From: a virus
DNA: 45,656 bases
Strand: one strand, 5' to 3'
IMG/VR virus record: IMGVR_UViG_3300042335_000661
Location: 1-45,656 of that record
Shown here: one piece after another, positions 1 to 8,558 of the stretch
Layout of the letters: every line of letters begins with the position of its first letter
Position numbering within the stretch: the stretch's first letter is position 1
Program-made: the position numbers and the translations under genes
The notes under the pieces: model-generated
Told to the model about the DNA's origin: nothing
Database searches by the model: none
The model's input: the letters and a program-made list of their open reading frames with translations, nothing else

Positions 1-101
1 CTGCATAGTCAGGTTCTCCCTGAGCATTCAGCACAAGATCCTGACCAAACTGTCCCGCCGCAGCATCGAGACGAGCTTTGATGCGCTCATCGAGTGCAGC
101 C
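1..101. repeat. left copy of the 101-bp terminal direct repeat
   Basis: Bases 1-101 are identical to bases 45556-45656. Because the repeat lies inside an open reading frame that continues through the join, it most simply shows that the molecule was assembled as a circle (or is circularly permuted) with a unit of 45,555 bp. The short odd length is typical of an assembler k-mer overlap rather than of a biological terminal repeat. Confidence 0.95.
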
Positions 102-262
102 CTTCGTTCGATACCCAGCTGGTTGTAATAGTCCTGCCGGATCCGCGCCTCTTCCTGCCGTTGCGCCGCTGCTTCCTCACGCGCTTGGCGCTGATTCGCC
201 AGCTGCACGCCTGCGAGGTACGACTGCCCGATGTTTTCGAGTCCTGAGAAGGGGTTTGCCAT
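1..262 (-). CDS. internal virion protein, N-terminal part (gene crosses the contig join)
   Basis: An ATG at 262 opens a leftward frame (MANPFSGLENIGQSYLAG...) that is open to base 1. Through the circular join it continues in frame with 44624-45555, giving 397 aa in total. The N-terminal ~75 residues are rich in Gln, Arg, Glu and Ala and should be helical or coiled coil. The gene lies 3 bp after the stop of the 266-1003 gene and is followed by the giant virion gene. This is the usual position of the second of three ejection (internal core) proteins in podoviruses (T7 gp14-gp15-gp16 order). The function is inferred from position and composition; no specific domain was recognised. Confidence 0.75.
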   Translation of the reverse strand, partial: MANPFSGLENIGQSYLAGVQLANQRQAREEAAAQRQEEARIRQDYYNQLGIERRAALDERIKARLDAAAGQFGQDLVLNAQGEPDYA

Positions 263-265
263 AAA

Positions 266-1003
266 TTAGCCCATGAGCTTGCGTTGAGTGGAGACCAGAT
301 CGCTTTCGCCACCGCTACCGGCGCGACTCTGCGCTCCCAGCTGCGCAAATCCAAGGTTCGTCAATCCGGATCCAAGTGATCCAAATGCTTGCCCGGCAAT
401 TCCAGTTGCGCTCGGCATACCTGCAACACCAAGGAGCGCCTGCTGTTGTGCGCTGCGTTCACCACCGCGCAATGCGGCAATCTGCTGTGGCGTGAACTCG
501 TAGTTTGCCAGCGGAGCCAGTGGTGTGGTTCCAAGGATGTTGGCGAACTGTTGATTGCCGAGGTTTGCGAAGTCCAAGCTGGTTCGTCCGAGGTCCCGGG
601 CAACGAGGTTTCTGCCAGCTGCGCTTCCAGCATATCCGCCCTGAAGAGCTTGGCCGGCTGCTTTGCGTTGAACCTGCGCCGCGACATCAGGCGGCAGTTC
701 CCCTCGAAGCAGTGCTAGCGCGTTCTGAGTACGCTGCGCTTGGCCCTCTTGATAACCAGGTATCTGTATGCCAAGCGACTCCAGTAGCTGGGCGCGGTTG
801 AACGCGTTACGCTCGGCCTCCATCTCGCGGGCACGAGGGGCATAGAGAGCGGATTCCCCAAGCGCTGTCCCAACATTCAAACCAGGAAGGTTTGCGGCAT
901 CGCGGGCCTGCCGGCGCCCCGCGCTCGCAGACGATGCCTGCATTGCTGCGCCCGCCGCTGATCCGACGGTCCCAAGTGCTACTGCTGTTCCTACCCAAGA
1001 CAT
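266..1003 (-). CDS. small internal virion protein, gp14-like by position
   Basis: A 245-aa protein starting at ATG 1003. It begins with a Gly/Ala-rich hydrophobic stretch (VGTAVALGTVGSAAGAA), continues as a Gln/Ala/Arg-rich helical protein and ends in a Gly-rich tail. The start overlaps the end of the cupin-like gene by 13 bp. A short protein with a glycine-zipper-like N-terminus just before a ~400-aa and a very large virion protein matches the ejection-protein module of podoviruses, where such proteins enter the cell envelope with the DNA. No catalytic motif is visible. The call is mainly by position and composition. Confidence 0.65.
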   Translation of the reverse strand: MSWVGTAVALGTVGSAAGAAMQASSASAGRRQARDAANLPGLNVGTALGESALYAPRAREMEAERNAFNRAQLLESLGIQIPGYQEGQAQRTQNALALLRGELPPDVAAQVQRKAAGQALQGGYAGSAAGRNLVARDLGRTSLDFANLGNQQFANILGTTPLAPLANYEFTPQQIAALRGGERSAQQQALLGVAGMPSATGIAGQAFGSLGSGLTNLGFAQLGAQSRAGSGGESDLVSTQRKLMG

Positions 1004-1455
1004 AGTAAATATTTGTTATTCCTCACGTAAGTGAGGTCGTTGCGTATCTCTTCGTGATCTTTCTTGTTCTGAGGATTGGGATGGACTGTCACCCAGACCG
1101 TATCCTCTTGAATCAAAATTGCCCTCCGCGTCTGCGGTAGGGTGATTCCGTACATCGGCGCCGTGTACGTAACCAGTCCCTCGGTTTCACTGATCACCGT
1201 GAGCTTTCCTTGAAGCAGGAAAAACGGGTGATCGAACTTGTGAATCCGACTGGTGATGATTGATCCAGCTGGCGCAAAGATTTCCCGCACGTACAACCCC
1301 TCTGGATAAGTATGGTTGAGCGGGCACTCGATCTGCGGCTTGTCCGAGACAAACGCTTCCCAACGATCCAGTCGATCGTCGAGCGGAACGTCTGCGTCGG
1401 TCAGAAATTCCAACCACGTCACCGGCTGCACTACAACTGGAAGCTCTTCGGTCAT
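991..1455 (-). CDS. cupin-like small protein
   Basis: A 154-aa protein whose central part (about residues 55-125) alternates short beta-strands and turns in a cupin-like pattern: VREIFAPAGSIITSRIHKFDH, then FLLQGKLTVISE, then a GITLPQTRRAI segment and WVTVHPN. Two His residues in the IHKFDH stretch could bind a metal, but the full cupin metal motif is not complete. Similar cupin-fold proteins are common next to tail genes in podoviruses; their role is unknown and may be structural. The ATG at 1455 overlaps the stop of the upstream adaptor gene (ATGA), so translation is probably coupled. Confidence 0.6.
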   Translation of the reverse strand: MTEELPVVVQPVTWLEFLTDADVPLDDRLDRWEAFVSDKPQIECPLNHTYPEGLYVREIFAPAGSIITSRIHKFDHPFFLLQGKLTVISETEGLVTYTAPMYGITLPQTRRAILIQEDTVWVTVHPNPQNKKDHEEIRNDLTYVRNNKYLLCLG

Positions 1456-2546
1456 CAGATAAATCCACCGAAGATGAATTCAGTCTTGGCCGATCCGAAC
1501 GGCTGCACGTTGATCACGCTGCGCTCGTTGGGGCTGTAGGCCTCGAGTTCGTTTCTGAGGGATCGCAGTGACAACTGGATCTCGCGCTCAGCCTCGGTGT
1601 ATTGATTCCGGTCCTCCTTCTGGATGGCCTTCATCATGTGCTTAATCGCCTGGAGATTGCCGATGAACAGCCAATCGGAGTCAACGATGGCCGGAATGAA
1701 CTCCAGACGCACGATCGCCTCGACTACCGTGTTGGTGCATTCCTCATCTGGAGGCACGCATCCGTCGCCGTGGTCGATGCAATCATTCTCCGCTTGCGCG
1801 TTGCATCCGGAGGTTCCACCGCAGACCTCGGGCATCCCGATCAGGTAGGTCCGGCGATACTCGGGGTTTTCTTCGCTGGGACCCCAGACGGCCACTTGGG
1901 TGGAAAGCGTCGTGGTCGGGTTGTAGGCCACGATCGTGATGCGGCCCTGAGTGAGCGGCTTCTGGGCGCCGTTCAGGCCCGGCTGCTTGAAGAGGTTTGT
2001 GGTCTCAACGAACGGCGTGACAGCAGGGTTCGGCAACGTGACGTACTCGCCCCAGACGTACTCGCCGCTCACCGTATCCAGCGTGCGGATCTCCTCGTTG
2101 GTCACGGGATCTATGCCCTGAAGCAGGATACGTTTGCCGGCATCGGCCGTCAGAGACGGGTACACCCGGAACTTGCAGTTGCCCACCGAGTCTCGGAACT
2201 GGGTCACCATACCGCGATCCAGCAGCTGGTCTTGCTCGCAGCCCTCACGGCCGCAACCGGTGCGCGGCGCCCGTTCGTCGGTCTGGAACTCGTACCACTG
2301 GTTCTGGATCGGGATGTTGTACCCGCAGACGTTCATCGCCTCGATCGTCTTAACCTCGCGAGGCCAAGTAATGCAGCCGGCGGTGACGCAGATGCGGAGC
2401 TTCTTGTACGTGCCCCACCACTTGCCCATGTCGGCAAGCCGCGCTTGAGCCTCGTTCAGCAGCTGGACGAAACGCTCGTCGCAGGTGGCCAGACCAACAG
2501 CCTGTGCGATCGTGGAGTTCTTGGCTTGGGCGAGGGTTTTTCTCAT
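1455..2546 (-). CDS. probable tail adaptor / head-tail connector protein, Cys-rich
   Basis: A 363-aa protein. The N-terminal ~60 residues (about FVQLLNEAQARLADMGKWWG) resemble the helical start of podoviral tail adaptor proteins (T7 gp11 / P22 gp4 type), and TAGCITWPREVKTIEAM follows as in related phage proteins. Many cysteines are paired: GCGREGCEQ near residue 100 and CGGTSGC plus several more around residues 240-270. The C-terminal third is helical. It sits between the fibre/spike genes and the ejection proteins, with ATGA overlaps on both sides. The adaptor role is inferred from size, N-terminal pattern and context. Confidence 0.55.
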   Translation of the reverse strand: MRKTLAQAKNSTIAQAVGLATCDERFVQLLNEAQARLADMGKWWGTYKKLRICVTAGCITWPREVKTIEAMNVCGYNIPIQNQWYEFQTDERAPRTGCGREGCEQDQLLDRGMVTQFRDSVGNCKFRVYPSLTADAGKRILLQGIDPVTNEEIRTLDTVSGEYVWGEYVTLPNPAVTPFVETTNLFKQPGLNGAQKPLTQGRITIVAYNPTTTLSTQVAVWGPSEENPEYRRTYLIGMPEVCGGTSGCNAQAENDCIDHGDGCVPPDEECTNTVVEAIVRLEFIPAIVDSDWLFIGNLQAIKHMMKAIQKEDRNQYTEAEREIQLSLRSLRNELEAYSPNERSVINVQPFGSAKTEFIFGGFI

Positions 2547-3538
2547 GGCGGGGTGTAGAGGGGATTCAGAGCCGTCGCGTAGACCTTGATTCCGTAGTCA
2601 GCGGGAACCATCAAAGCAGATACAAAGAAGAGTGTCGGAAAGAGATCGTTTGCCGGTGGAGCTAACGTCGGAAGCTGGCACCAAACATTGACGTTGCTGG
2701 CATTGGCAACGGTGAGAAAATTCGGAGCACCATTCGGAACGCCGCCCTGATGAACCATCATTGCAGCGTCAATTTCTTCTCCTGAGTACCAAGTGAAAAC
2801 CTTTCCTGACGAACTGGTCCAAGCAACACTTCCGGCCGCAGTTCGCTTGATTACGGTGCGAACCATGAACGGAATGATTCCAAGTCCTGTCGAAGGATTT
2901 GAAAACCCATGAGGAAACAGTAACGCCGTGCCATCTGCTGGTATCGCTTGGATTGCCGACTCATACGTCAAAAACTGCCGCAAGCTCTGCCGGGTCAAGT
3001 CCCGCTTCTGCGTGATCAACTGGAAATTCACGCCATCAAACAGCACGGTAACTACCTGACCGACCAAGATGTCGTTGGCGGTCAACGCTGATAATCCGTC
3101 TTTGGTTATGGTCTTAGCTCCCTTTCCATCCACATTCAGCGTGCAAGCGCCAGCATTGGTGTGGTTTGCGAGGAAGGTGTAAATCTGGCCGGTTCGGTAA
3201 GCTGAAGCAGCGTTGGGGTAGGCCGGCGAATTGGTGACCGCATAGTTTCCACCTGCACCCGTTGCCGTGCCTGAAAACACCACTTCGCTGCTGGATCGAA
3301 TCCACGCCAGATCGGTGGGATTTCCAGACCACTTCATCACGTCGATCGGTCGATCAGACGAATCGGTACGCAGCCAATAGAGTGCAGTGTTTCCGGGTGC
3401 GGTTTGCGATGTCACCCATTCCGCGCCGGTATTCAAGTTTCCAATCAGCGCGGCCGCGTAAGCGTCCAGGCGATCCTGTTCGCTCGCGTAGCATTGGGGA
3501 GGGGGAAGCTCTCCAGCTGTGATGTCAATCGTTGGCAT
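2543..3538 (-). CDS. tail fibre protein
   Basis: A 331-aa protein. Residues ~90-180 contain the fibre-type segment YTFLANHTNAGACTLNVDG...VLVGQVVTVLFDGVNFQL (abridged), a repeat seen in many phage tail fibres and short tail proteins that contact the host surface. The C-terminal half is a beta-rich domain of unknown identity, possibly the receptor-binding tip. The gene begins 2 bp after the tailspike stop and overlaps the adaptor gene by 4 bp. No chaperone domain is seen. Confidence 0.7.
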   Translation of the reverse strand: MPTIDITAGELPPPQCYASEQDRLDAYAAALIGNLNTGAEWVTSQTAPGNTALYWLRTDSSDRPIDVMKWSGNPTDLAWIRSSSEVVFSGTATGAGGNYAVTNSPAYPNAASAYRTGQIYTFLANHTNAGACTLNVDGKGAKTITKDGLSALTANDILVGQVVTVLFDGVNFQLITQKRDLTRQSLRQFLTYESAIQAIPADGTALLFPHGFSNPSTGLGIIPFMVRTVIKRTAAGSVAWTSSSGKVFTWYSGEEIDAAMMVHQGGVPNGAPNFLTVANASNVNVWCQLPTLAPPANDLFPTLFFVSALMVPADYGIKVYATALNPLYTPP

Positions 3539-3540
3539 GG

Positions 3541-6474
3541 CTAGATTCGGTAGCTGTAATCGTCTGGCTTACACGGGCCGGGGTCGCATTGAAGATCGAG
3601 ACACCCTCCCGGGCAATCGAAATAGAAAAATTGATCCAGCGGCGCAACGCACCGGTCTGGCCGTCCAGCCAGGAACGATGCGCCAAACCGGCCGCCGTTG
3701 TTGCGAACAAGATCCTGCCCACTCAAACGACGCACAGTGTTGCACGTGATCTGGATGTTGCTGACGTACCGGAAAAAGCTGCCGGTTGCCGATGTAAACG
3801 CCACGTCCGGGCCGACATTCGCGCAGGTGAACGTGGTTGGAGTCGGCGTTCCAGTAACGATGTTTTCATCGTTGAAGCTGGTGTTGATGAAACTCTCGGT
3901 CGTCACGTGATCACCGATGGACAGGTGATGCGCCTTGTTCGTGGTGAACGTCGCGACGTTTGATGTCCGCTGGTAGGCGATGGGCAGCATTTCCCAGGGG
4001 AATTTCACCGGGAGGTTGATGCCAACAAAACCGCCGCTGGAAGAAACGACGGCGCCGGGATTGGTAACCGTGAACTGATTTGCAGCTGGTACGGTAAGAA
4101 CCGTGAAGATGCCGTTGAATGTTCCGTCAGCAACTCCAACCACAGAAACTTCCATTCCAACTTGAAGTTCGTGCGCCGATTGCGTTGTAAATGTTGAAAT
4201 GCCGCTCCCATCTCTTGACGCACCTGCCGGAGACGCCAACGGGGGGTTGATCGGAATCTGGTAGTCCGTCGGGTAGTACCACTTGCTGCGATCAACGTCG
4301 TGATTCAGGACAATAAACGCAGCGTCGAGCGGATCGAAAGCCGTCTGGTAATACCAAGTTCCCGGCCCTTGGAGTAACACGTCATTGTTTTCAACAACCA
4401 TGTCGCGGTGTGCTGAAATCAATGTGGAATACGGATTCGGATTCGCTGTCAACGGCCCGATCAACTCATACCAATCCTGCACGTTTAACGCTATGAACGC
4501 ACAAATATCCAACGCTGAGTTGTTGTGGATGCGCGTTCCAAAGTGCTGGTACGAATCAACGTAGAAACAGGTTCCAGTAAACCCGTCGAAATTGTTGTAG
4601 CGAACCTCGGCGTTTAACGTCTCTCGAACGGTGATAGCATGAACTGGGCTCTGCTGGTTGACCTTGTTTGGTCCTCCGCGAACCTCGTTGCGCTCGAAGG
4701 TGCATCCAGCTGCAAGGATCCGCTGGCTGCGAAGCATTTCGACGCTTCCGTCGATGTATTTGCCCGGAACCACGTTGACCCCAGCATTTGCGGCAGTGAA
4801 CCGATAATTGTCCGGAACGCTGATTACCGTAACGGTTCCGTTGAATGTCGGATCCGCTGAAAATCCAGAAACGGCAACCACGTCCCCAACCCGCAGCGTG
4901 TGCTTCATGACGCAGGTGTACGTCGCCACGCCAGCGGATCTGGAAACCACGTTGATCGGGTTCACAAGGCTCGAAAAGCCACCGATCGCGCACTGGGTGT
5001 TGGCTTCCGCGTTACCGGGATAGAGAACGCTCTGAATCGAGTTTCGCCCCTGGTATCCGAATTTGTTGTTGATCACCCTCACCCCCTGCGTCTCGGTATC
5101 TACCGTCATCGGCAGGAACGAGAGGGCGATGAACGTCTCAGCGTCTGCGATACCAACGCCGAAGTCGTAGAACTGGTTGTCGCGGAACACCGCGTTTTCC
5201 CCGCGATGATTGATGCCAGCGACCGTGTAGGAGGAGTTGACCCCTGCGGTCGTTTGCGCGGTGGCTGGAACGTCCGGGTAGTAGGTCGGAGAGTAGACGC
5301 GTCCGTTTTGAGCGGGCAGCGTTATCGGCGCGGTAATGCGAGAACAATAAAACTCCTGACCACCCGGAAGGAATCCATCGACCGTTTTTGTGCCATTGAA
5401 GGCCGGGTCGGTCATCCCCGTAATGACAACGCTATCACCGATCGTGAAACCGAAGTTCCAGTCTGGATGCTTTGTGTAAATGTCAGCAAAACCGTTGTTC
5501 CTTCCGCCGATGATTACAGCACGAATATCGCGCTGGAACGTGGATTGGGTTATGTTTTGAACATTTCCATAACCAGTAAAAGATCCATCTGCAACACCAC
5601 TTGTTTTTACGTTTACAATGTATTGATTGATTTCACTTACGTTGGTGTACGGAGACGGGACTATTGGCGGGGAATACGATGGTGTTGCCACCGCAGTTAT
5701 GAAATGCGGGTAGGCGGTCGTGTACGTGTTTACTCCAGCGGTCCTTGAAACGGATGAAATCGCGATGTCAGCAACCGAGTTGTTCGCATAGTTGCCGTCA
5801 AACGTGATGCCTTGAATCAGCGTGTTCTTGCAATTCGTCGCATCCACAGGGCGGCCTGGGTATGCTCCAACACCTCCAACCGCGCCATTGCCGGGATAAT
5901 TCCCCAGCGTCTTGATCATCTGGATGTTGAATCCATAGGTATCGAGTCGCTTGGTTGACGTGTGGTTTGCAAACTTCAGCGTCGTTTGCCCGATGCCTTT
6001 TCCGACAAACTCGACGTTGTCGATCGCAAGCCCGTAGCCGAGGACCAACGAAGATGTGTATCCGCCGCCGATTAGGTTGATCCAGCCATTCTCTGCTGCC
6101 AGCGGAGTGTTTGCCCCTGGCATCAACACCTGAAATGAAGTTGGGCTGTAAATCGCAGTTACCTGAAATCCAAATTGGCCTGGACCGAGATTGCTCGGCA
6201 ATGTTGTTGCCGGGTCGATGTAAACCACCGAAATGCCGTACAACGTGATTTTTTCACCAAGAACCAATCCATGCGGGGTGGCAGTCGTAAAGGTTGTGTA
6301 GCCACCGGTCCTTTGACTCTGAGTGATGTTAGCCCCGGGACTCGACCCCAGCAAAAACGTGCCCGCCGGGAAATCGCATCGACCAGCTGTGAGCAAGCAT
6401 TCGTTGATCGCCCACGCGCTGTTTCGCAGCCCGCAGGGATCCGCTCCGTAATCAACTGGGTTTGAAGAGGGCAT
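3541..6474 (-). CDS. tailspike, right-handed beta-helix (pectate-lyase-like) protein
   Basis: A 977-aa protein. The start chosen is ATG 6474, 1 bp beyond the stop of the upstream gene; it gives MPSSNPVDYGADPCGLRNS, the classical DYGADP opening of pectate-lyase-3 tailspikes, followed by AWAINECL. Such proteins form trimeric spikes that bind and often cleave surface polysaccharide. A loose module with the pattern R-x4-[AV]-T-[YF]-T-x4-H-x-L-x2-G-x2-V, usually followed by FNG and a TV..VP strand, recurs about five times (near 6.2, 5.45, 4.9, 4.15 and 3.9 kb). The extreme C-terminus (from DCPGGC) has five cysteines in about 15 residues. A catalytic site cannot be assigned. Confidence 0.75.
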   Translation of the reverse strand: MPSSNPVDYGADPCGLRNSAWAINECLLTAGRCDFPAGTFLLGSSPGANITQSQRTGGYTTFTTATPHGLVLGEKITLYGISVVYIDPATTLPSNLGPGQFGFQVTAIYSPTSFQVLMPGANTPLAAENGWINLIGGGYTSSLVLGYGLAIDNVEFVGKGIGQTTLKFANHTSTKRLDTYGFNIQMIKTLGNYPGNGAVGGVGAYPGRPVDATNCKNTLIQGITFDGNYANNSVADIAISSVSRTAGVNTYTTAYPHFITAVATPSYSPPIVPSPYTNVSEINQYIVNVKTSGVADGSFTGYGNVQNITQSTFQRDIRAVIIGGRNNGFADIYTKHPDWNFGFTIGDSVVITGMTDPAFNGTKTVDGFLPGGQEFYCSRITAPITLPAQNGRVYSPTYYPDVPATAQTTAGVNSSYTVAGINHRGENAVFRDNQFYDFGVGIADAETFIALSFLPMTVDTETQGVRVINNKFGYQGRNSIQSVLYPGNAEANTQCAIGGFSSLVNPINVVSRSAGVATYTCVMKHTLRVGDVVAVSGFSADPTFNGTVTVISVPDNYRFTAANAGVNVVPGKYIDGSVEMLRSQRILAAGCTFERNEVRGGPNKVNQQSPVHAITVRETLNAEVRYNNFDGFTGTCFYVDSYQHFGTRIHNNSALDICAFIALNVQDWYELIGPLTANPNPYSTLISAHRDMVVENNDVLLQGPGTWYYQTAFDPLDAAFIVLNHDVDRSKWYYPTDYQIPINPPLASPAGASRDGSGISTFTTQSAHELQVGMEVSVVGVADGTFNGIFTVLTVPAANQFTVTNPGAVVSSSGGFVGINLPVKFPWEMLPIAYQRTSNVATFTTNKAHHLSIGDHVTTESFINTSFNDENIVTGTPTPTTFTCANVGPDVAFTSATGSFFRYVSNIQITCNTVRRLSGQDLVRNNGGRFGASFLAGRPDRCVAPLDQFFYFDCPGGCLDLQCDPGPCKPDDYSYRI

Positions 6475-6475
6475 A

Positions 6476-8530
6476 CTAGGCAGAGAGTAACGGGCAGGCC
6501 ACTCGGCTGAGATCGCCGTAGATGTCCTCCTGGAGACGTTGGGCAACCATGGCAATTCGCTTCAAGCGAAACCTGCCGGTGTTCACGTAACGCAGCTGGA
6601 ATTCGTAGCCATCGCGAGTGAAACCGCCGGTCTGCACGTCGCACTTGTCAGGCGGCTGCGGCAAGGCGATGCGCGATCGGGCAGGCGGCTGGTAGTATTT
6701 GACATCTTGGCAGTTGATCACCGCCGGCGGGCACGAAACCTCACCGGGCTCGCAGTTGCGGTACTTGGCGCAGTCCTTGAACTCCGCCCATGGTTGCCAA
6801 CACTCACCCTCGTTGGCCTTAAAGTAGACCTTGGATTCGATGTTGCCCATGACCTGATCGTACCACTGTTCGGCGCTCATCAGGCGCTTCTTGTTGGCAG
6901 GCTCGGCAAACGTGAGTGAGCGTGTTTCAACGATCCACTCGATCGGTGAATCATCGAACCCATCGAAATCAAACTGGCCAGTACGGGTGATCTCGTAGAG
7001 GCCGATCTTTCCCTGATCCAGGCCGAAAACGAAGCATCTTTCTGAGTTCCTGACCCGAACCGTCAGCATCTGGAGAATGTCAGCACAGGTCCAGACACCT
7101 TCCCAAGCGGGAGGCAACTTCCGTCCCATACCAGAGACCAGATCGAAATCCATCACTACCAACCCTCGATGAACGACGCCGCGACCGTTTACCTTCTGCG
7201 GCTGTATGGTCATCAGCATCCGGTTGTCAAAGTTCACGGAGCTAGCAGCCTTGAGGTAAAACTCTGTGTCGTAGGCCAAGGCCCTCACAACCTGCCGGCT
7301 AATAGGGGTGTTTCCCCATTCGGTGAAATCGCGCCTGGCATAGATCAACGACCTAATGCCGTCCTGCGCACGAAATATCAGGTCACCGTTCATGGGAACG
7401 ATGGATTCGTGATTGAACGACCCAAAGTTTAGCAATGCGAATCGCTGGATCGGATAACTAAGATCTTTCCAAACGTCGCGGTCCACTGGGGCTGCAAACG
7501 CGTAGGTCGCGGTCGGCGTGAAAACCAGCAGGTCGCCATCTCCCAGCGACGTGTCCAAGTTGGCGCCAAACGCCAGTCCGGTGATCGGGCCATTGGAGAC
7601 GGCAAAGGCACCACCTTCATTGAGGAATGTGTTTTCGGTAAATCGAATGACGGAGTTGCGGCCGTAGGCTGGATCTCCATAGACCAAGTCTCCACCGTAG
7701 TATTCCGATCCACTGGCCACCCAGAGGCGCCCTTTACCGTAAGCCATCGGGCCTCCGATTGGAACTTCTTCACCAGTGGCGCGCCGAAACGTCGTTCCGT
7801 CAAACAGGTACGGAGCGTTCAGTTGATCTTGAACAATCAACCAGTTTTCCGCCTGCTGAAAAAATACATGATCCGCGTTCGGGTTGTTGGCCTGCAACCA
7901 GTATCCAGTGAAACTCGGTCCCAGCAATGGTCCTGCATCAACGCCAGGGCTGTACGTTGTGAACGTCGTTGGCGTCGGCGTGTTTTGAATCACGAAGTCA
8001 CCGAAAAAACCTTCAGGAAACGAAGCGCCAACGCGCTCAGGCAGCCGCACAACCATTCCCGGAAACAAACCATGTGGAACGGAGCAGGTGTAGGTTGCGA
8101 TGTTGGCAACGCGCCCTCGAGTATCAACCGTGAATGTGCCACCTTGAGGCGTTTGGTCTGAGACGAGGAAATTATTTTCGATGTCGATGCGGAACATTTT
8201 TCCGCTGATCGAAGCGAACAGATACGGCGTTCCATCATCGTTCACATAGGCGCCGCAGCCCTGGAAATACCCAGTCTTGAATGCGTCTTGAACGGCCGCG
8301 TTGTAGTAACCCGAGTCAGTGACAACGGTCGGATCCGGAAACGTCAACCCTTTCAACCAGATCCCTGGCCGCGCCTTGGGAAAACCTCCACGGACAGTCG
8401 TGTTCACCGCCCAAGCCAGTTGGTTGGGTTGAATCAATGACGGAGAGAACCCGCTATCTACACCCCCTTCAGAGGTGAGCAGGCCGTCAACCACGCGATT
8501 CTTTTCGGCGACCATGACGCTTGAACCCAT
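6476..8530 (-). CDS. tail nozzle / DNA-stabilisation protein (T7 gp12 or P22 gp10 type)
   Basis: A 684-aa protein starting at ATG 8530; ATG 8515 is an alternative, and a longer TTG start would overlap the terminase start. The N-terminal pattern GVDSGFSPSLIQPNQLAWAV followed by GGFPKARPGIW is typical of podoviral tail tubular B or packaged-DNA stabilisation proteins, which form a beta-propeller nozzle sealing the virion. Around 7.93-8.13 kb it holds one copy of the H-x-L-x2-G module also found in the neighbouring tailspike. A Cys-rich stretch lies near 6.70-6.80 kb. It is the first gene of the long leftward unit and is divergent from terminase. Confidence 0.65.
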   Translation of the reverse strand: MGSSVMVAEKNRVVDGLLTSEGGVDSGFSPSLIQPNQLAWAVNTTVRGGFPKARPGIWLKGLTFPDPTVVTDSGYYNAAVQDAFKTGYFQGCGAYVNDDGTPYLFASISGKMFRIDIENNFLVSDQTPQGGTFTVDTRGRVANIATYTCSVPHGLFPGMVVRLPERVGASFPEGFFGDFVIQNTPTPTTFTTYSPGVDAGPLLGPSFTGYWLQANNPNADHVFFQQAENWLIVQDQLNAPYLFDGTTFRRATGEEVPIGGPMAYGKGRLWVASGSEYYGGDLVYGDPAYGRNSVIRFTENTFLNEGGAFAVSNGPITGLAFGANLDTSLGDGDLLVFTPTATYAFAAPVDRDVWKDLSYPIQRFALLNFGSFNHESIVPMNGDLIFRAQDGIRSLIYARRDFTEWGNTPISRQVVRALAYDTEFYLKAASSVNFDNRMLMTIQPQKVNGRGVVHRGLVVMDFDLVSGMGRKLPPAWEGVWTCADILQMLTVRVRNSERCFVFGLDQGKIGLYEITRTGQFDFDGFDDSPIEWIVETRSLTFAEPANKKRLMSAEQWYDQVMGNIESKVYFKANEGECWQPWAEFKDCAKYRNCEPGEVSCPPAVINCQDVKYYQPPARSRIALPQPPDKCDVQTGGFTRDGYEFQLRYVNTGRFRLKRIAMVAQRLQEDIYGDLSRVACPLLSA

Positions 8531-8558
8531 TGAAAGGCCATCGCAGGATTCCCGCAAG

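Noticed and set aside
1-101. A true biological direct terminal repeat
   Set aside because: The repeat lies in the middle of a coding frame and has an odd assembler-like length. A circular overlap explains it more simply.
1602-2558. A 318-codon rightward frame opposite the adaptor gene
   Set aside because: It mirrors a well-coupled leftward gene and has no recognisable features.
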